Below, piece by piece: positions 9,889-20,400 of a stretch of DNA of 64,000 nucleotides. A program made the translations under genes and the position numbers. The DNA comes from Bacteroidota bacterium. Its GTDB lineage: Bacteria; Bacteroidota; Bacteroidia; Chitinophagales; JADIYW01. Numbering within the stretch: position 1 is the stretch's first letter; every line of letters begins with the position of its first letter. The notes beneath the pieces were generated by a model. That model worked only from the letters and a program-made list of their open reading frames with translations, ran no database searches and had not been told where the DNA came from. Location: positions 1 through 64,000 of the forward strand of contig CAUJCO010000006.1 in assembly GCA_963169645.1 (NCBI GenBank). Direction: 5' to 3'.

Positions 9889-10082
9889 AAATACTTGTAA
9901 ATCTTGGACGTTTTCAATCGGTACTAAACGAAATGTAATTGTATCAATTTGATGTATTGTGTCAAATGTTGTAGCGTGTGCTACGGGCGTGACAGTAAAG
10001 TATTTTATGTTTTGTTGATAGGAGATGAGTTTAGATAGATATGTTCCTCGTTTTACAAATGTTGTAAAAACACCGTTAGATT

Positions 10083-11552
10083 CTAATGGATATGTATTAG
10101 TAGATGTTCCCCATCCGAAATTTCAACCAATGCCTGATTAAATATGGTATCGTTGCCATCTTTTATTCCATTATTGTTGGCATCAATATAAGTTGTGTAA
10201 TAAATTTGATTGGTAGCTAAGGATATTTTATAGAATTTTATATAATTCGTGTTGTATGGATTGCTATCCAGAGGATTGTACATCTGGTTTATTACTAATA
10301 AAGTACTGTCATCTACTTTTGTTATAAATATAGGTTTTCTAGTATTGTATATTGCATGTTTATTAGCTATAGAGTCAACAAAATATTGTTCCCAAAAATA
10401 TTTTAAATCTTCATCGGTCTTTGTTAAATAGAAACTCTTATTATCATTGTTTCTAATGCTTAATCTGTTTAAATAATAATGTTGATTGTTTATTGTAGTA
10501 GATTTAAATTCAATATCTTCAAATAATGAAACCTCAATTGGTGCTAAGTACGTTGAATTTACAACATCATACGGTTGCATCATAGAATCTAATAATTCTC
10601 CTGTTTTATCAAAACGATAGAATGTATATAAATTATTTGCATTTACATCTTTTTTAATGACTTGGTAATTATTATTGCCTATAAAATAGCCATATAAATA
10701 TAAACTAAAATTTAACCAGTCAGCTTTATCTTTTTCTAAATTGTCAACTAAAGTTTTTTGGAGCAGTAAGTTTCCATCTTTGTCGAAGTGTAAATATTCT
10801 ATCTTATGTTTTGCATCACTGCTAACTACACTATGTTTTATAATATTAAATGAATGGTTGGGATCGTTTAATATGTCCACTTCTATTTTTCGAGTATTCG
10901 TAAAACTTCCATAGTCGTATGTTTTGTCTGTTGCAATATGTTTATTCCAAATTACATTTCCTACAAAATCAATTTTTGCGAGATATGTTTTTCTTATATT
11001 ATTCATAGTTAAAATATCATTATAATCGCTATAGCAAATATGTTGTGCTGTATCATCTGTAGTAAATTTATACATAGATACAAGCACGTGATTGTCGTGT
11101 GTTGGATAAAATTTATAAATAGTAATGGAATCGTTATTCGGATAACTTTTAGTAGCGATATAATTTCCGGTGCTGTCCAATCGAACAAACACTATATTAT
11201 TTCCAATTTCACCGCCTAATAAAAGTTCACCATTATTAGTTTGTATCATATCAGATATTATACCACCATTCGTCAATGGATAAATATGGTGGCTTGTGCG
11301 TATACCATCTACTGTGTAAACGGATACATCCAATTGGTTATATAGGTTTATATCCAAATATGGAACATACGTTTCGCTACCAAAATGCCGAAGGATGCAA
11401 ATTTTATTATCGCGTAGTTTTATTGTTTTATAATAAAAATTATCTGAATTAGCAACTTGAAACGAATCAACAGCTTTTGCTTCTAGTAATACCTGTGCAT
11501 TTGAAAAAAATGGAATTAATAGGCTGAATAATGTGTATAGGATTTTCTTCAT
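10083..11552 (-). CDS. N-terminal part of a frameshifted T9SS cargo protein
   Basis: This 489-residue piece begins with a signal peptide (MKKILYTLFSLLIPFFSNAQ). A long region without a recognised domain follows, with features of a beta-propeller-like WD/kelch style protein (GGEIGNNIVFVRLDSTGNY). It ends in the first half of an SdrD B-like domain, YIDANNNGIKDGNDTIFNQA then LVEIS, and then runs into DGEHLLIHIH and a stop. In the next frame the same DNA continues the B-like domain, so the native protein should be about 910 residues with the downstream C-terminal part. One extra C in the run 10109-10112 would restore it. Either the gene is inactivated or the run length is a sequencing error. Confidence 0.75.
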   Translation of the reverse strand: MKKILYTLFSLLIPFFSNAQVLLEAKAVDSFQVANSDNFYYKTIKLRDNKICILRHFGSETYVPYLDINLYNQLDVSVYTVDGIRTSHHIYPLTNGGIISDMIQTNNGELLLGGEIGNNIVFVRLDSTGNYIATKSYPNNDSITIYKFYPTHDNHVLVSMYKFTTDDTAQHICYSDYNDILTMNNIRKTYLAKIDFVGNVIWNKHIATDKTYDYGSFTNTRKIEVDILNDPNHSFNIIKHSVVSSDAKHKIEYLHFDKDGNLLLQKTLVDNLEKDKADWLNFSLYLYGYFIGNNNYQVIKKDVNANNLYTFYRFDKTGELLDSMMQPYDVVNSTYLAPIEVSLFEDIEFKSTTINNQHYYLNRLSIRNNDNKSFYLTKTDEDLKYFWEQYFVDSIANKHAIYNTRKPIFITKVDDSTLLVINQMYNPLDSNPYNTNYIKFYKISLATNQIYYTTYIDANNNGIKDGNDTIFNQALVEISDGEHLLIHIH

Positions 11553-11628
11553 TTCGTTTTTTTTGTAAATATACTTTATTTTTTAATAGATAGTTGTTAA
11601 ATTTTTCTGTTGAGTATAATTAAATGTC

Positions 11629-11841
11629 ATTCCCTTGTAAAAGGGAATTTCACTTTGCGGTTAGATTGAGATTCCCGCTTTCGCGGGAATGACATTCATC
11701 TTTGTTTTCTTTGTATTTACCTGTCATTCCCTTGTAAAAGGGAATCTCAACTTGCAATAGTTTGAGATTCCCACTTTCGTTGGAATGACATTCATCTTTG
11801 TTTTCTTTGTATTTACCTGTCATTCCCTTGTAAAAGGGAAT
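11629..11841. repeat. Second array of ATTCCC-N8-GGGAAT palindromes
   Basis: Five 20-bp palindromes start at 11629, 11671, 11726, 11767 and 11822; one has a single mismatch in an arm. As in the 8-kb array, the GCTTTCGC/ACTTTCGT type and the TTGTAAAA type are 55 bp apart, with the same spacer containing CTTTGTTTTCTTTGTATTTA. The array lies between the start of the frameshifted gene and the end of dnaK. Beyond it, the rest of this gene-free stretch (11553-11998) holds only the dnaK terminator. Confidence 0.9.
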
Positions 11842-11902
11842 CTTATTTATCTTTGTTTTTTCTTTGCGTAAAAACTCTGTGTTCTTTGCGGTTAAATAAT
11901 TC

Positions 11903-11933
11903 AAAAAAAATGGTCGGTGAAACCACCGACCAT
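11903..11933 (-). terminator. dnaK terminator
   Basis: The 10-bp perfect stem ATGGTCGGTG / CACCGACCAT with a 4-base loop is followed on the minus strand by a run of eight T residues. It lies 66 bases beyond the dnaK stop codon. Confidence 0.85.
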
Positions 11934-11998
11934 TAAAATTATTGACGAAGATATTTAACGCTCAACTCTCACATCTACAATTCTCACTTCTCCAAAAT

Positions 11999-13897
11999 CT
12001 ATTTTACTTCTTCCACTACTTCAGCATCTTGTACGTCGTCTGTTGTGTTGTTGCTGTTGGTATCTGCACCACTTTCTTGTTGTGCACCACCTTGTTGCGT
12101 AGCGTTATACATATCTTGAGAAGCAGCTTGCCATGCATTGTTTAAGGCTGCTAAGGCTGCGTCTATCGCTGTAATATCTTGTGCTTTATGTGCTTCTTTT
12201 AAAGTAGTAATAGCACTTTCAATTGCACCTTTTTTGTCAGCAGGCAATTTGTCGCCAAATTCTTTCAACTGTTTTTCGCTTTGGAAAATCAAGTTGTCGG
12301 CTTCATTCAATTTATCTACTTTTTCGCGTGCTTCTTTATCGGCAGCTTCATTTGCTTTTGCCTCAGCCTTCATCTTTTCAATTTCTTCTTTGCTTAAGCC
12401 GGTTGAAGCTGTGATACGGATATTTTGTTCTTTTCCGGTTCCTTTATCTTTTGCTGTAACACTCAAAATTCCATTCGCATCGATATCAAAAATTACTTCG
12501 ATTTGTGGAACGCCTCTTGGGGCTGGTGGAATACCATCTAAGTGGAAACGTCCAATTGATTTATTGTCTTTCGCCATCGGACGTTCGCCTTGTAATACAT
12601 TCAATTCAACAGATGGTTGATTGTCTGCAGCGGTAGAGAACGTTTCTGATTTTTTTGTTGGTATAGTTGTGTTTGCTTCAATTAATTTTGTAAACACGCC
12701 ACCGTATGTTTCAATACCTAAAGAAAGAGGTGTTACGTCTAATAATAATACATCTTTTACGTCGCCTGTTAACACGCCACCTTGAATGGCCGCACCAATT
12801 GCTACTACTTCATCCGGATTAACACCTTTAGATGGTTTTTTACCAAAGAATTTTTCTACTGTTTCTTGAATTTTTGGAATACGAGTAGAACCACCTACTA
12901 ATATTACTTCATCAATTTGTCCTGCAGAAATTCCGGCATCTTTCAATGCTTTTCTGCAAGGTTCCAATGTGCGTTCTACTAACGATTCTGTTAATTGATC
13001 AAATTTAGAACGAGTTAATTTTTTTACTAAATGTTTTGGAACGCCATCTACTGCTGTAATATAAGGTAAGTTTACTTCTGTTTCTGTCGAAGATGATAAT
13101 TCGATTTTTGCTTTTTCCGCAGCTTCTTTCAAACGTTGTAATGCCATTGGGTCTTTGCGTAAATCGATTCTTTCTTCGTTTTGGAATTCTGATGCCAACC
13201 AATCAATAATTTCTTGGTCGAAATCATCACCACCTAAGTGTACATCACCATTGGTAGATTTTACTTCAAATACACCATCACCTAATTCTAATACAGAAAC
13301 ATCGAATGTACCACCACCTAAGTCGTACACGGCAATTTTCATATCTTTTCCGCCTTTATCTAAGCCGTAGGCTAATGCTGCTGCTGTCGGCTCATTGATG
13401 ATACGTTTCACATCCAAACCAGCAATTAAACCGGCTTCTTTGGTTGCTTGACGCTCAGAGTCGTTAAAATATGCCGGCACCGTGATAACCGCTTCAGTTA
13501 CTGTTTGTCCCAAATAATCTTCTGCCATTTTTTTGCATTTTTGCAAAACAATTGCCGAAATTTCTTGTGGTGTGTACAATCTGTCATGTAAGCGAACACG
13601 AACAGTGTCGTTGTCACCTTTTTCTACTTTGTACGATACATATTTTTGTTCTTTATCAGTATCGCTGAAATGTTTACCCATAAAACGTTTAATGGATGAA
13701 ACCGTGTTTGTTGGGTTGGTGATTGCCTGACGTTTAGCAGGTGCACCTACTTTGCGTTCGCCGTTTTCTAAAAAACCTACAATAGAAGGTAAGGTGCGTT
13801 GTCCTTCATCTGTTGTAATTACTACCGGCTCGTTTCCTTCCATAACGGATACGCAAGAGTTGGTAGTTCCTAAGTCAATTCCTATTATTTTTCCCAT
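11999..13897 (-). CDS. dnaK: Molecular chaperone DnaK (Hsp70)
   Basis: This is the ATP-dependent Hsp70 chaperone. The 632-residue length is typical. The N-terminal nucleotide-binding domain shows [13 protein letters not shown] (residues 5-17), the [17 protein letters not shown] phosphate loop near residue 200, and the [11 protein letters not shown] segment. The substrate-binding domain follows with [18 protein letters not shown] and then [20 protein letters not shown]. The C-terminus is the helical lid and a disordered tail ending DAEVVEEVK. DnaJ and GrpE genes are not adjacent. Downstream is a strong terminator; upstream, 107 bases away, is rsmG on the same strand. Confidence 0.98.
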   Translation of the reverse strand: MGKIIGIDLGTTNSCVSVMEGNEPVVITTDEGQRTLPSIVGFLENGERKVGAPAKRQAITNPTNTVSSIKRFMGKHFSDTDKEQKYVSYKVEKGDNDTVRVRLHDRLYTPQEISAIVLQKCKKMAEDYLGQTVTEAVITVPAYFNDSERQATKEAGLIAGLDVKRIINEPTAAALAYGLDKGGKDMKIAVYDLGGGTFDVSVLELGDGVFEVKSTNGDVHLGGDDFDQEIIDWLASEFQNEERIDLRKDPMALQRLKEAAEKAKIELSSSTETEVNLPYITAVDGVPKHLVKKLTRSKFDQLTESLVERTLEPCRKALKDAGISAGQIDEVILVGGSTRIPKIQETVEKFFGKKPSKGVNPDEVVAIGAAIQGGVLTGDVKDVLLLDVTPLSLGIETYGGVFTKLIEANTTIPTKKSETFSTAADNQPSVELNVLQGERPMAKDNKSIGRFHLDGIPPAPRGVPQIEVIFDIDANGILSVTAKDKGTGKEQNIRITASTGLSKEEIEKMKAEAKANEAADKEAREKVDKLNEADNLIFQSEKQLKEFGDKLPADKKGAIESAITTLKEAHKAQDITAIDAALAALNNAWQAASQDMYNATQQGGAQQESGADTNSNNTTDDVQDAEVVEEVK

Positions 13898-14004
13898 AAT
13901 TATTATTTTATAAGTTGTTTCTATGGGAATGTCAAGTATTATGCCAATGCCAAATGATATGACAAAATGACAATTAGGTGAATGTGAAAAATAGCATTAG
14001 ATGG

Positions 14005-14598
14005 CTACTTGCAAATCACTATTTTTTTGGTTTCAAAAAAATCTTCTTCAAAAAAATCTTTTATATCGATGATTTGTAGATTTCGTTTAATGCCGGATAA
14101 TTCATCTTTTAAATCACCACCTTTAAAGGCAATAATTTTTTTGGGATGTTTGTTTTTGCTCCAATGAATTACGTCATTCATTTTTGCCACTGCTCGTGTT
14201 ACAATATAATCTACATTTTGTTGGATGGTTTCAGCGCGTGCCACTCTTGCGTCTACATTTTGCAATCCGATAGCTTGGGCTACTTCTTTTACGACAGTAA
14301 TTTTTTTTGCAATTGAATCGGATAAAATAAATTGAGTTTCCGGAAAAAAAATGGCTAATGGAATTCCAGGAAATCCACCGCCGGTGCCAATGTCTAAAAC
14401 AGTTTCATCTTTTTCAAACGTTTTTACTTTTGCTATAGCTAAGGAGTGTAAAACATGATGTACATAAAAGTTATCCATGTCTTTTCTTGAAATCACATTT
14501 ATCTTTTCATTCCATGATGTATAAAGTGATTTCAATGCCTCCAATTGTGAAAGTTGTTGTGCATTTAAAGATGGAAAATAAGATAGTATTATTTGCAT
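14005..14598 (-). CDS. rsmG: 16S rRNA (guanine-527-N7)-methyltransferase RsmG
   Basis: This enzyme methylates N7 of G527 in 16S rRNA using S-adenosylmethionine. It has 197 residues, slightly short but within the family range. The SAM-binding motif VLDIGTGGGFPGIPLAI is at residues 67-83, preceded by KINVISRKDMDNFYVHHVLH, a family hallmark. It is followed by LSDSIAKKITVV and the DYIVTRAVAKM segment. The gene starts 17 bases after the upstream lipoprotein gene stop, so they may be co-transcribed. Confidence 0.95.
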   Translation of the reverse strand: MQIILSYFPSLNAQQLSQLEALKSLYTSWNEKINVISRKDMDNFYVHHVLHSLAIAKVKTFEKDETVLDIGTGGGFPGIPLAIFFPETQFILSDSIAKKITVVKEVAQAIGLQNVDARVARAETIQQNVDYIVTRAVAKMNDVIHWSKNKHPKKIIAFKGGDLKDELSGIKRNLQIIDIKDFFEEDFFETKKIVICK

Positions 14599-14615
14599 AA
14601 ATGGCAGCTTAAAAT

Positions 14616-15791
14616 TTAATTTGTATAAGTGAGTGCTTTATAATTTTTAGAAATAAAATCTTGGTAGCATTTTATTAATTCTGTTTTAGAACGTTCTACC
14701 ATTTCAAAAGTAGTTGGAAATAAAGTAGGTTGGTTTCCAAGTTTATTTAAGGTTGTTTGGCTTAATGCATTTTTGTCGCCATTGTATTGAAAATAGGAAT
14801 ATTGAAAGTCAGCATTTCCAATGCATTTTTGACTTTTAATATAATCATTTTGTTGAGCATCATAAATTGTTACATCACCAAAAACTTGTGCCGTTTTACT
14901 CATTCTTGTTTCGCGTACCTGACACGTAATTTTTTTATATTTTGGTATTTTGATATCGTTGCCTAAGGAGTCTTTTTTTACATTACCTCTTTCATCTAAT
15001 ACATATTGCCATCCATCCGAAATGGTTTTCTCTTCGGTTGTATTATACTCTTTCAAAACATCGGGTGAAACTTTTATATCGTATAAATTTAATTGTACAA
15101 CATAATCATATTTAATGTCATCTAATTTTCTGTAATTAATGTGTAACCAGTTATTTTGTTGCGTCATTTTTACATTATCTAAAATACTTTGTTCAAAAGC
15201 TGGTGGCAACATTAAATACGGGTTCTTATCTACAACAAGCAATACATAATTTTTTCCTTTTTGCTGCGCTTGATCTATCAATTCATTGACATCTTTATAA
15301 TTAATATAAAATTTTTTAGAAGCAATAAAATAATCAACGGATTGACGGATAGAATTTTTATTTCCCGAGTTTAATAATTTCAATCCTTGGTCGTAATAAT
15401 ATTGTGCAGAATTTTGTCGTGATTCTTCTAATGCTGCCGATAAATCAAACAACTCAATACTTGCTTCTTCATTTCTGCTGTTAAGTATCGGCCATATTTT
15501 TATAATGCTATTTTGTCGGTTATTTATGCGTGTATATACATCAAAAATTTGTTCCCAACGTTCACCGTTATTAATGGACTTTAAACTTACGATTTGTTTT
15601 TTATCGTTTTCTAAAACGAGTTGATAGGCTTTTTCGAAAAGGGCAATATCTTCATCACTAATTTTCTTGTTTTGTTTTTTCTGAATGAAAATGCTAACTA
15701 CTTTTTCGTAATCATTTTTTTCAAAATTATTTTTAATACTTTGACAGGATAAGATAGAAATTAGAATAAAGAAAAAATAAAAATATTTCAT
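14616..15791 (-). CDS. Lipoprotein of unknown function
   Basis: The 391-residue protein has a lipoprotein signal peptide (MKYFYFFFILISILSC, lipobox LSC) and so is probably anchored in a membrane on the periplasmic side. The first ~180 residues are helical and resemble tetratricopeptide-type repeats (EKVVSIFIQKKQNKKISDED, YYYDQGLKLLNSGN). The second half is beta-rich, with YDYVVQLNLYDIKVSPDVLK and TRMSKTAQVFGDVTIYDAQ. No family with known function was recognised. The 17-base spacing to rsmG suggests shared transcription only. Confidence 0.7.
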   Translation of the reverse strand: MKYFYFFFILISILSCQSIKNNFEKNDYEKVVSIFIQKKQNKKISDEDIALFEKAYQLVLENDKKQIVSLKSINNGERWEQIFDVYTRINNRQNSIIKIWPILNSRNEEASIELFDLSAALEESRQNSAQYYYDQGLKLLNSGNKNSIRQSVDYFIASKKFYINYKDVNELIDQAQQKGKNYVLLVVDKNPYLMLPPAFEQSILDNVKMTQQNNWLHINYRKLDDIKYDYVVQLNLYDIKVSPDVLKEYNTTEEKTISDGWQYVLDERGNVKKDSLGNDIKIPKYKKITCQVRETRMSKTAQVFGDVTIYDAQQNDYIKSQKCIGNADFQYSYFQYNGDKNALSQTTLNKLGNQPTLFPTTFEMVERSKTELIKCYQDFISKNYKALTYTN

Positions 15792-16067
15792 AAATACTTG
15801 AGTTTATATAAGCTATTTTATACTGAATTAAATCTGTATAAAAAATTGTACCAAAATTATTAATTAGTTTGGACTTCGCATGTTTTTTGAAAAAAGTTCC
15901 ACATTTAGCGTTATAATTTCTAAAAAGATGTTAATAGATTATTAAATTCTAATTTAGTTACCGTAATTTAGGAATATTGCATCTTGATTATCAACTTTAT
16001 ACAAGTTATTTGTACTCATTCCAAATAGTGAATTTTCCACATTTTATGGTATTTAATTACTGAATGT

Positions 16068-16075
16068 TATATTTG
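16068..16075 (+). promoter_or_regulatory. Probable promoter of the act/cox cluster
   Basis: TATATTTG matches the Bacteroidota -7 consensus TAnnTTTG and lies 24 bases before the ATG chosen for actA. No clear -33 element is seen. Its position argues for the start at 16100 and against a start at 16064. The rest of the 308-base gap from 15792 is AT-rich and shows no other feature. Confidence 0.45.
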
Positions 16076-16099
16076 CAACCGAGAAAAATTAATCAAATA

Positions 16100-17377
16100 A
16101 TGCATTCTTGTAATCCAATCAGAAAAATCCTCAGTTTAATAGCACTTGTTTTATTACTTACAGTTACTTCAAACTCGGTATATGCCGGTTTTGCAGTGCC
16201 GGATGTTGCAGCAGGTGATGCAGCAGGTATCCAAAACGTAGGCGAAGGTAAAGCACTTTTTAAAGCGAACTGTGCAGCTTGCCATGCTATTGATAAAAAA
16301 GTAGTAGGACCGGCTCTTGGCGGTATTTGGGATAAATGGGAAAATGAAGCTAAGTTAACAGATTGGATTCATAATCCATCTAAATTCTTAGAATCCGGTG
16401 ACCCATATGCTCAAGTATTAAAAAGTAATGACATTGAGTCTCCGATGACTCCTTTCCCGCAATTAACTACGGATCAAATAAACGATATCTTAGTATATCT
16501 TAAAAACCCAAATGCAGGTGAAGCTGCAGCACCAGCCGCTGCTACTGCTACTACAGCAGGTGCAAGCGATGAAGGTAGCTCTAATTGGTATTTGTGGGCA
16601 TTAATCATTTTCTTGTTAACGTTAGCCGGTTTATTATGGAGCGTAACAAGCAAATTAGATAAAGTTGTAAGAGAAAAAGAAGGAGAAGTTGTAGAAGATG
16701 TGCCTTTAAGCAAAAAAATATTCAATAAGAACACCTTACTTGTATTGTTATTAATAGGTTCTATCTTATTAGTGGTGAATATTTTTGGTGGTGCTATTGA
16801 TTTAGGTCGTTCTCAAGGATATGCACCGGATCAGCCGATACGTTTCTCACACGCATTACACGTAGGCCAAAACCAAATCGAATGTCAGTATTGCCACGTA
16901 GGTGTTGAAAAAAGCCGCCATGCAAGCATTCCGGGAACACAAATTTGTATGAACTGCCATAAATATGTACAAGAAGGTCCAAAATATGGCAAAGACGAAA
17001 TCGCAAAAATTTACGAATATTCAGGATGGGATCCGGATAAAAGTAAATTTGTACGCGAGCCTAAAAATATAGAATGGGTAAAAATTCACAATTTACCGGA
17101 TCATGTATATTTCAATCACTCACAACACGTAAAAGTAGGTGGTATTAAATGCCAAACTTGCCATGGTAAAGTGGAAGAGTATGAAGTGATGAAACAATTC
17201 GCACCATTATCAATGGGCTGGTGTATCAACTGCCACCGTCAAACAGAAGTGAAATTTGCTGAAAACAAATACTATTCAGTATTTCAAAAATACCAAGACG
17301 AGTTGAAAAAAGGCACAAAATCTAAAATTACTGTAGAAGATATCGGTGGTACGGATTGTCAAAAATGCCACTATTAA
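16100..17377 (+). CDS. actA: Alternative complex III subunit A, six-heme cytochrome c
   Basis: This is the multiheme subunit of alternative complex III (menaquinol:cytochrome c/oxidase oxidoreductase). From the chosen ATG it has 425 residues. A signal peptide (IRKILSLIALVLLLTVTSNS) precedes a monoheme class I-like cytochrome domain with CAACH. An Ala-rich linker follows, then two membrane-spanning segments (YLWALIIFLLTLAGLLW; LLVLLLIGSILLVVNIF). The C-terminal multiheme domain has five CxxCH motifs: CQYCH, CMNCH, CQTCH, CINCH and CQKCH, the last at the extreme C-terminus. It is the first gene of a long plus-strand cluster. The fused N-terminal cytochrome brings the count to six heme sites. 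Confidence 0.93.
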   Translation: MHSCNPIRKILSLIALVLLLTVTSNSVYAGFAVPDVAAGDAAGIQNVGEGKALFKANCAACHAIDKKVVGPALGGIWDKWENEAKLTDWIHNPSKFLESGDPYAQVLKSNDIESPMTPFPQLTTDQINDILVYLKNPNAGEAAAPAAATATTAGASDEGSSNWYLWALIIFLLTLAGLLWSVTSKLDKVVREKEGEVVEDVPLSKKIFNKNTLLVLLLIGSILLVVNIFGGAIDLGRSQGYAPDQPIRFSHALHVGQNQIECQYCHVGVEKSRHASIPGTQICMNCHKYVQEGPKYGKDEIAKIYEYSGWDPDKSKFVREPKNIEWVKIHNLPDHVYFNHSQHVKVGGIKCQTCHGKVEEYEVMKQFAPLSMGWCINCHRQTEVKFAENKYYSVFQKYQDELKKGTKSKITVEDIGGTDCQKCHY

Positions 17378-17414
17378 TCGATAAATAATTAAAGAACTCT
17401 ATCAATATATACTA

Positions 17415-20400
17415 ATGAGTAATAAAAAATATTGGACGAGCTTGGGTGAGTTATATGAAACTCCTCAATACAAAGAGCAAGCTGCGAAAGAATTTAATTC
17501 TGTGGAAGAAACAGAAGCAGATGATAATGGAACGAGCCGTCGTGACTTCTTAAAAGTGATGGGCTTTAGTGTATCTGCTGCTGCGATTGCTTCCGCTTGT
17601 AAAATTCCAACACACAAAGCAATTCCTTATACCATTGATTTAAGAAAACAAGTTCCGGAAGTAATGCCAGGTGTTGCAGATTATTTTGCATCTACTTTTA
17701 CAGATGGTAGTGATTTTGTGAATGTGTTAGTGAAAACACGTGAAGGTCGTCCTATTAAGTTAGAGCCTAATACAGAATCTCCGTTTGGTGGTGCAACGGC
17801 ACATTCAGAAGCATCTGTTTTAAGTTTGTACGATACCAATAGATTAGCAGTTCCGACGAATAAAAATAAAAAATCAACTTGGAAATCAGTAGATGCTGAA
17901 ATCATAAGTAAATTAAATACAATTGCGGCAAGTGGTGGCAAAATTGCTTTAGTTACCGGAACAGTAACTTCTGTTATTACTAAAAAAGCAATCGAGAAAT
18001 TTGTAGCAAAATATCCAACTACGAATGTAGTAGCTTATGATGCAGTTTCGTATTATGCTGTTCGCAAAGCAAATCAAATCTCGTTAGGTTCATCCGTTAT
18101 TCCAATGATACATTACGATAAAGCGGATGTAATTGTTGGTTTTAATGCAGATTTTATCGGAACAGGTGTTGCGGCACTTTCTAACTCTAAAAAATATGTA
18201 GCGAATAGAGTGCCATCTAAAGAGAATCCAAAAATGTCTCGTCATCATCAGTTCCAATCCAATGTAACTATTACGGGTGCGAATGCTGATTATCGATATC
18301 CAATTACACCATCTGAAGAAAAACAAGCTTTAATCAATCTTTTTGCAGAAATTGGTGGAAGCATTTCAGGTGTAAAACCATTAAGTGGTAAAGATGCTAA
18401 TGATGGCATTAAAAAAGTAGGAAAGGAGTTGTTGGCTGCTAAAGGAAAATCGGTGGTTGTTTCTGATTCTAATGATTTAGAAATCCAACTTTTAGTGAAT
18501 GCTATCAATGGAACTTTAGGAAACTATGGAACAGTAATTGATACAGCAAATGCCTATAACTTCAAATCAGGTAATGATGAAGCATTAGCTACTTTAGCTA
18601 CGGATTTAAAAGCAGGTTCTTATAAAGCAGTTATATTCTTAAACTCTAATCCGGTTTATAATACAATCTATTCAGATGTATTTAAAGATGCGATTAAGAA
18701 AGCAGAATTATCTATTTCTACCGCTGATAGAACAGACGAAACAGCTCAATTCTGTCAATATGTTTGCCCGGATTCAAATTACTTAGAATCTTGGGATATT
18801 ATTTCTCCATTTGCTAATTTCTATGGATTTGTTCAACCGGCAATTGTTCCATTATTTGAAACACGTCAGGCTGCAGCTTCTTTATTAAATTGGTCTGGAG
18901 ATACAACAGATATCGCACAAGTAGTACAAGCAGAAGTTGCTTCTATTACAGGTACGAATTATCAAGCGGCTGTGCAAACAGGCTTCTTCGGTCAACCGGC
19001 TGCTCCATCGGCTTCATCTCCAAATGTAAGTGCTGCTATTGCTGCCATTAAACCGGTTGCTGGAGCAACTAAAGGAATGGAAGTTGTATTCTACGAAAAA
19101 TCCGGTGTTGGTGATGGTAGTTTTGCTAACAATCCTTTCTTACAAGAAATGCCGGATCCTTTAACAAAAGTAACATGGGACAACTATGTTTGTGTTCCTT
19201 ATTCTTTTGCTAAAGAAAAAGGTATTGATGCTCAGCCGGCAGAAAAAAATGTACCAATCGCAAAAGTAACAATCAACGGTAAATCTGTTGAATTACCAGT
19301 TGTAGTACAATTTGGTCAAGCGTTGAATACTTTAGCAATTGCTGTAGGTTATGGTCGTGAAAAATCTGGACCAGCAGGCGATGCAGTAGGTAAAAATATG
19401 TATCCGTTCTTAACTTCTAATAATGGCGTTACTTCGTATTCTACAAGTGGAGCTACATTTGAATTAACCGGAAAATCATACCAATTAGGTTTAAATCAAA
19501 CATACCATACTTTGATGGAAGACAATGCACTTCCATTGCGTTCAAAAAGGTATAGAGGTTCTATCGTTAAAGAAACGACATTGACGGATTATACTAAAAA
19601 TGAGAAATCCGGTAATGAAGATAGAGAACATATCAAAGAACATTTTAGCCATTCATTATACGATGCGTACAAACCACATGACTACAAACAAGGTCATCAC
19701 TGGGGTATGGTAGTTGATTTGAATGCTTGTATTGGTTGCGGAGCTTGTGTTGTAGCTTGTAGTATAGAAAATAACGTACCGGTTGTTGGAAGAAGACAAG
19801 TATATCGTTCTCAAGAGATGCATTGGTTACGAATCGATAGATATTACAATGGTAACCCGGATAATCCGGATGTTGCTTTCCAACCAATGATGTGTCAACA
19901 TTGTAACAATGCACCGTGTGAAAACGTTTGTCCGGTAAATGCAACCAACCACAGTTCTGAAGGTTTAAACCAAATGGCTTATAACAGATGTATAGGTACA
20001 AGATATTGTGCAAACAACTGTCCGTATAAAGTACGTCGTTTCAACTGGTTAGATTACCAAGCAGCAGATAGCTTCGGTAAAGTAAACGATGGTAAAATGG
20101 CATTCATTGACAACGAAGCACAATCTTACATGTTTGAAGATTTAACTAGAATGGTATTAAATCCGGATGTAGTTACACGTTCTCGTGGTGTTATCGAAAA
20201 ATGTTCTTTCTGCGTACAACGTATCCAAGAAGGTAAATTAAGTGCTAAAAAAGCAGGACGTCCTTTACAAGATGGAGAAGTTAAAACAGCATGTCAAACA
20301 GCATGTTCTACCAACGCTATCATCTTTGGTGACCAAAATAATAAAGAAAGTGTTGTTGCTAAAACGTTTGAAACAAGCGGAAGAAACTACTTTGTTTTGG

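Noticed and set aside
10100-10125. Programmed ribosomal frameshift
   Set aside because: The CCCC run (GGGG in the mRNA) lacks a classical slippery heptamer or obvious downstream pseudoknot; a simple indel explains the data better.
11650-11904. Minus-strand 84-codon frame in the second repeat array
   Set aside because: Same artefact: it repeats KGMTGKYKENKDECHS because the DNA repeats, not because of protein conservation.
12138-12620. Long plus-strand frame inside dnaK
   Set aside because: It is the antisense shadow of dnaK, whose frame is fully conserved.
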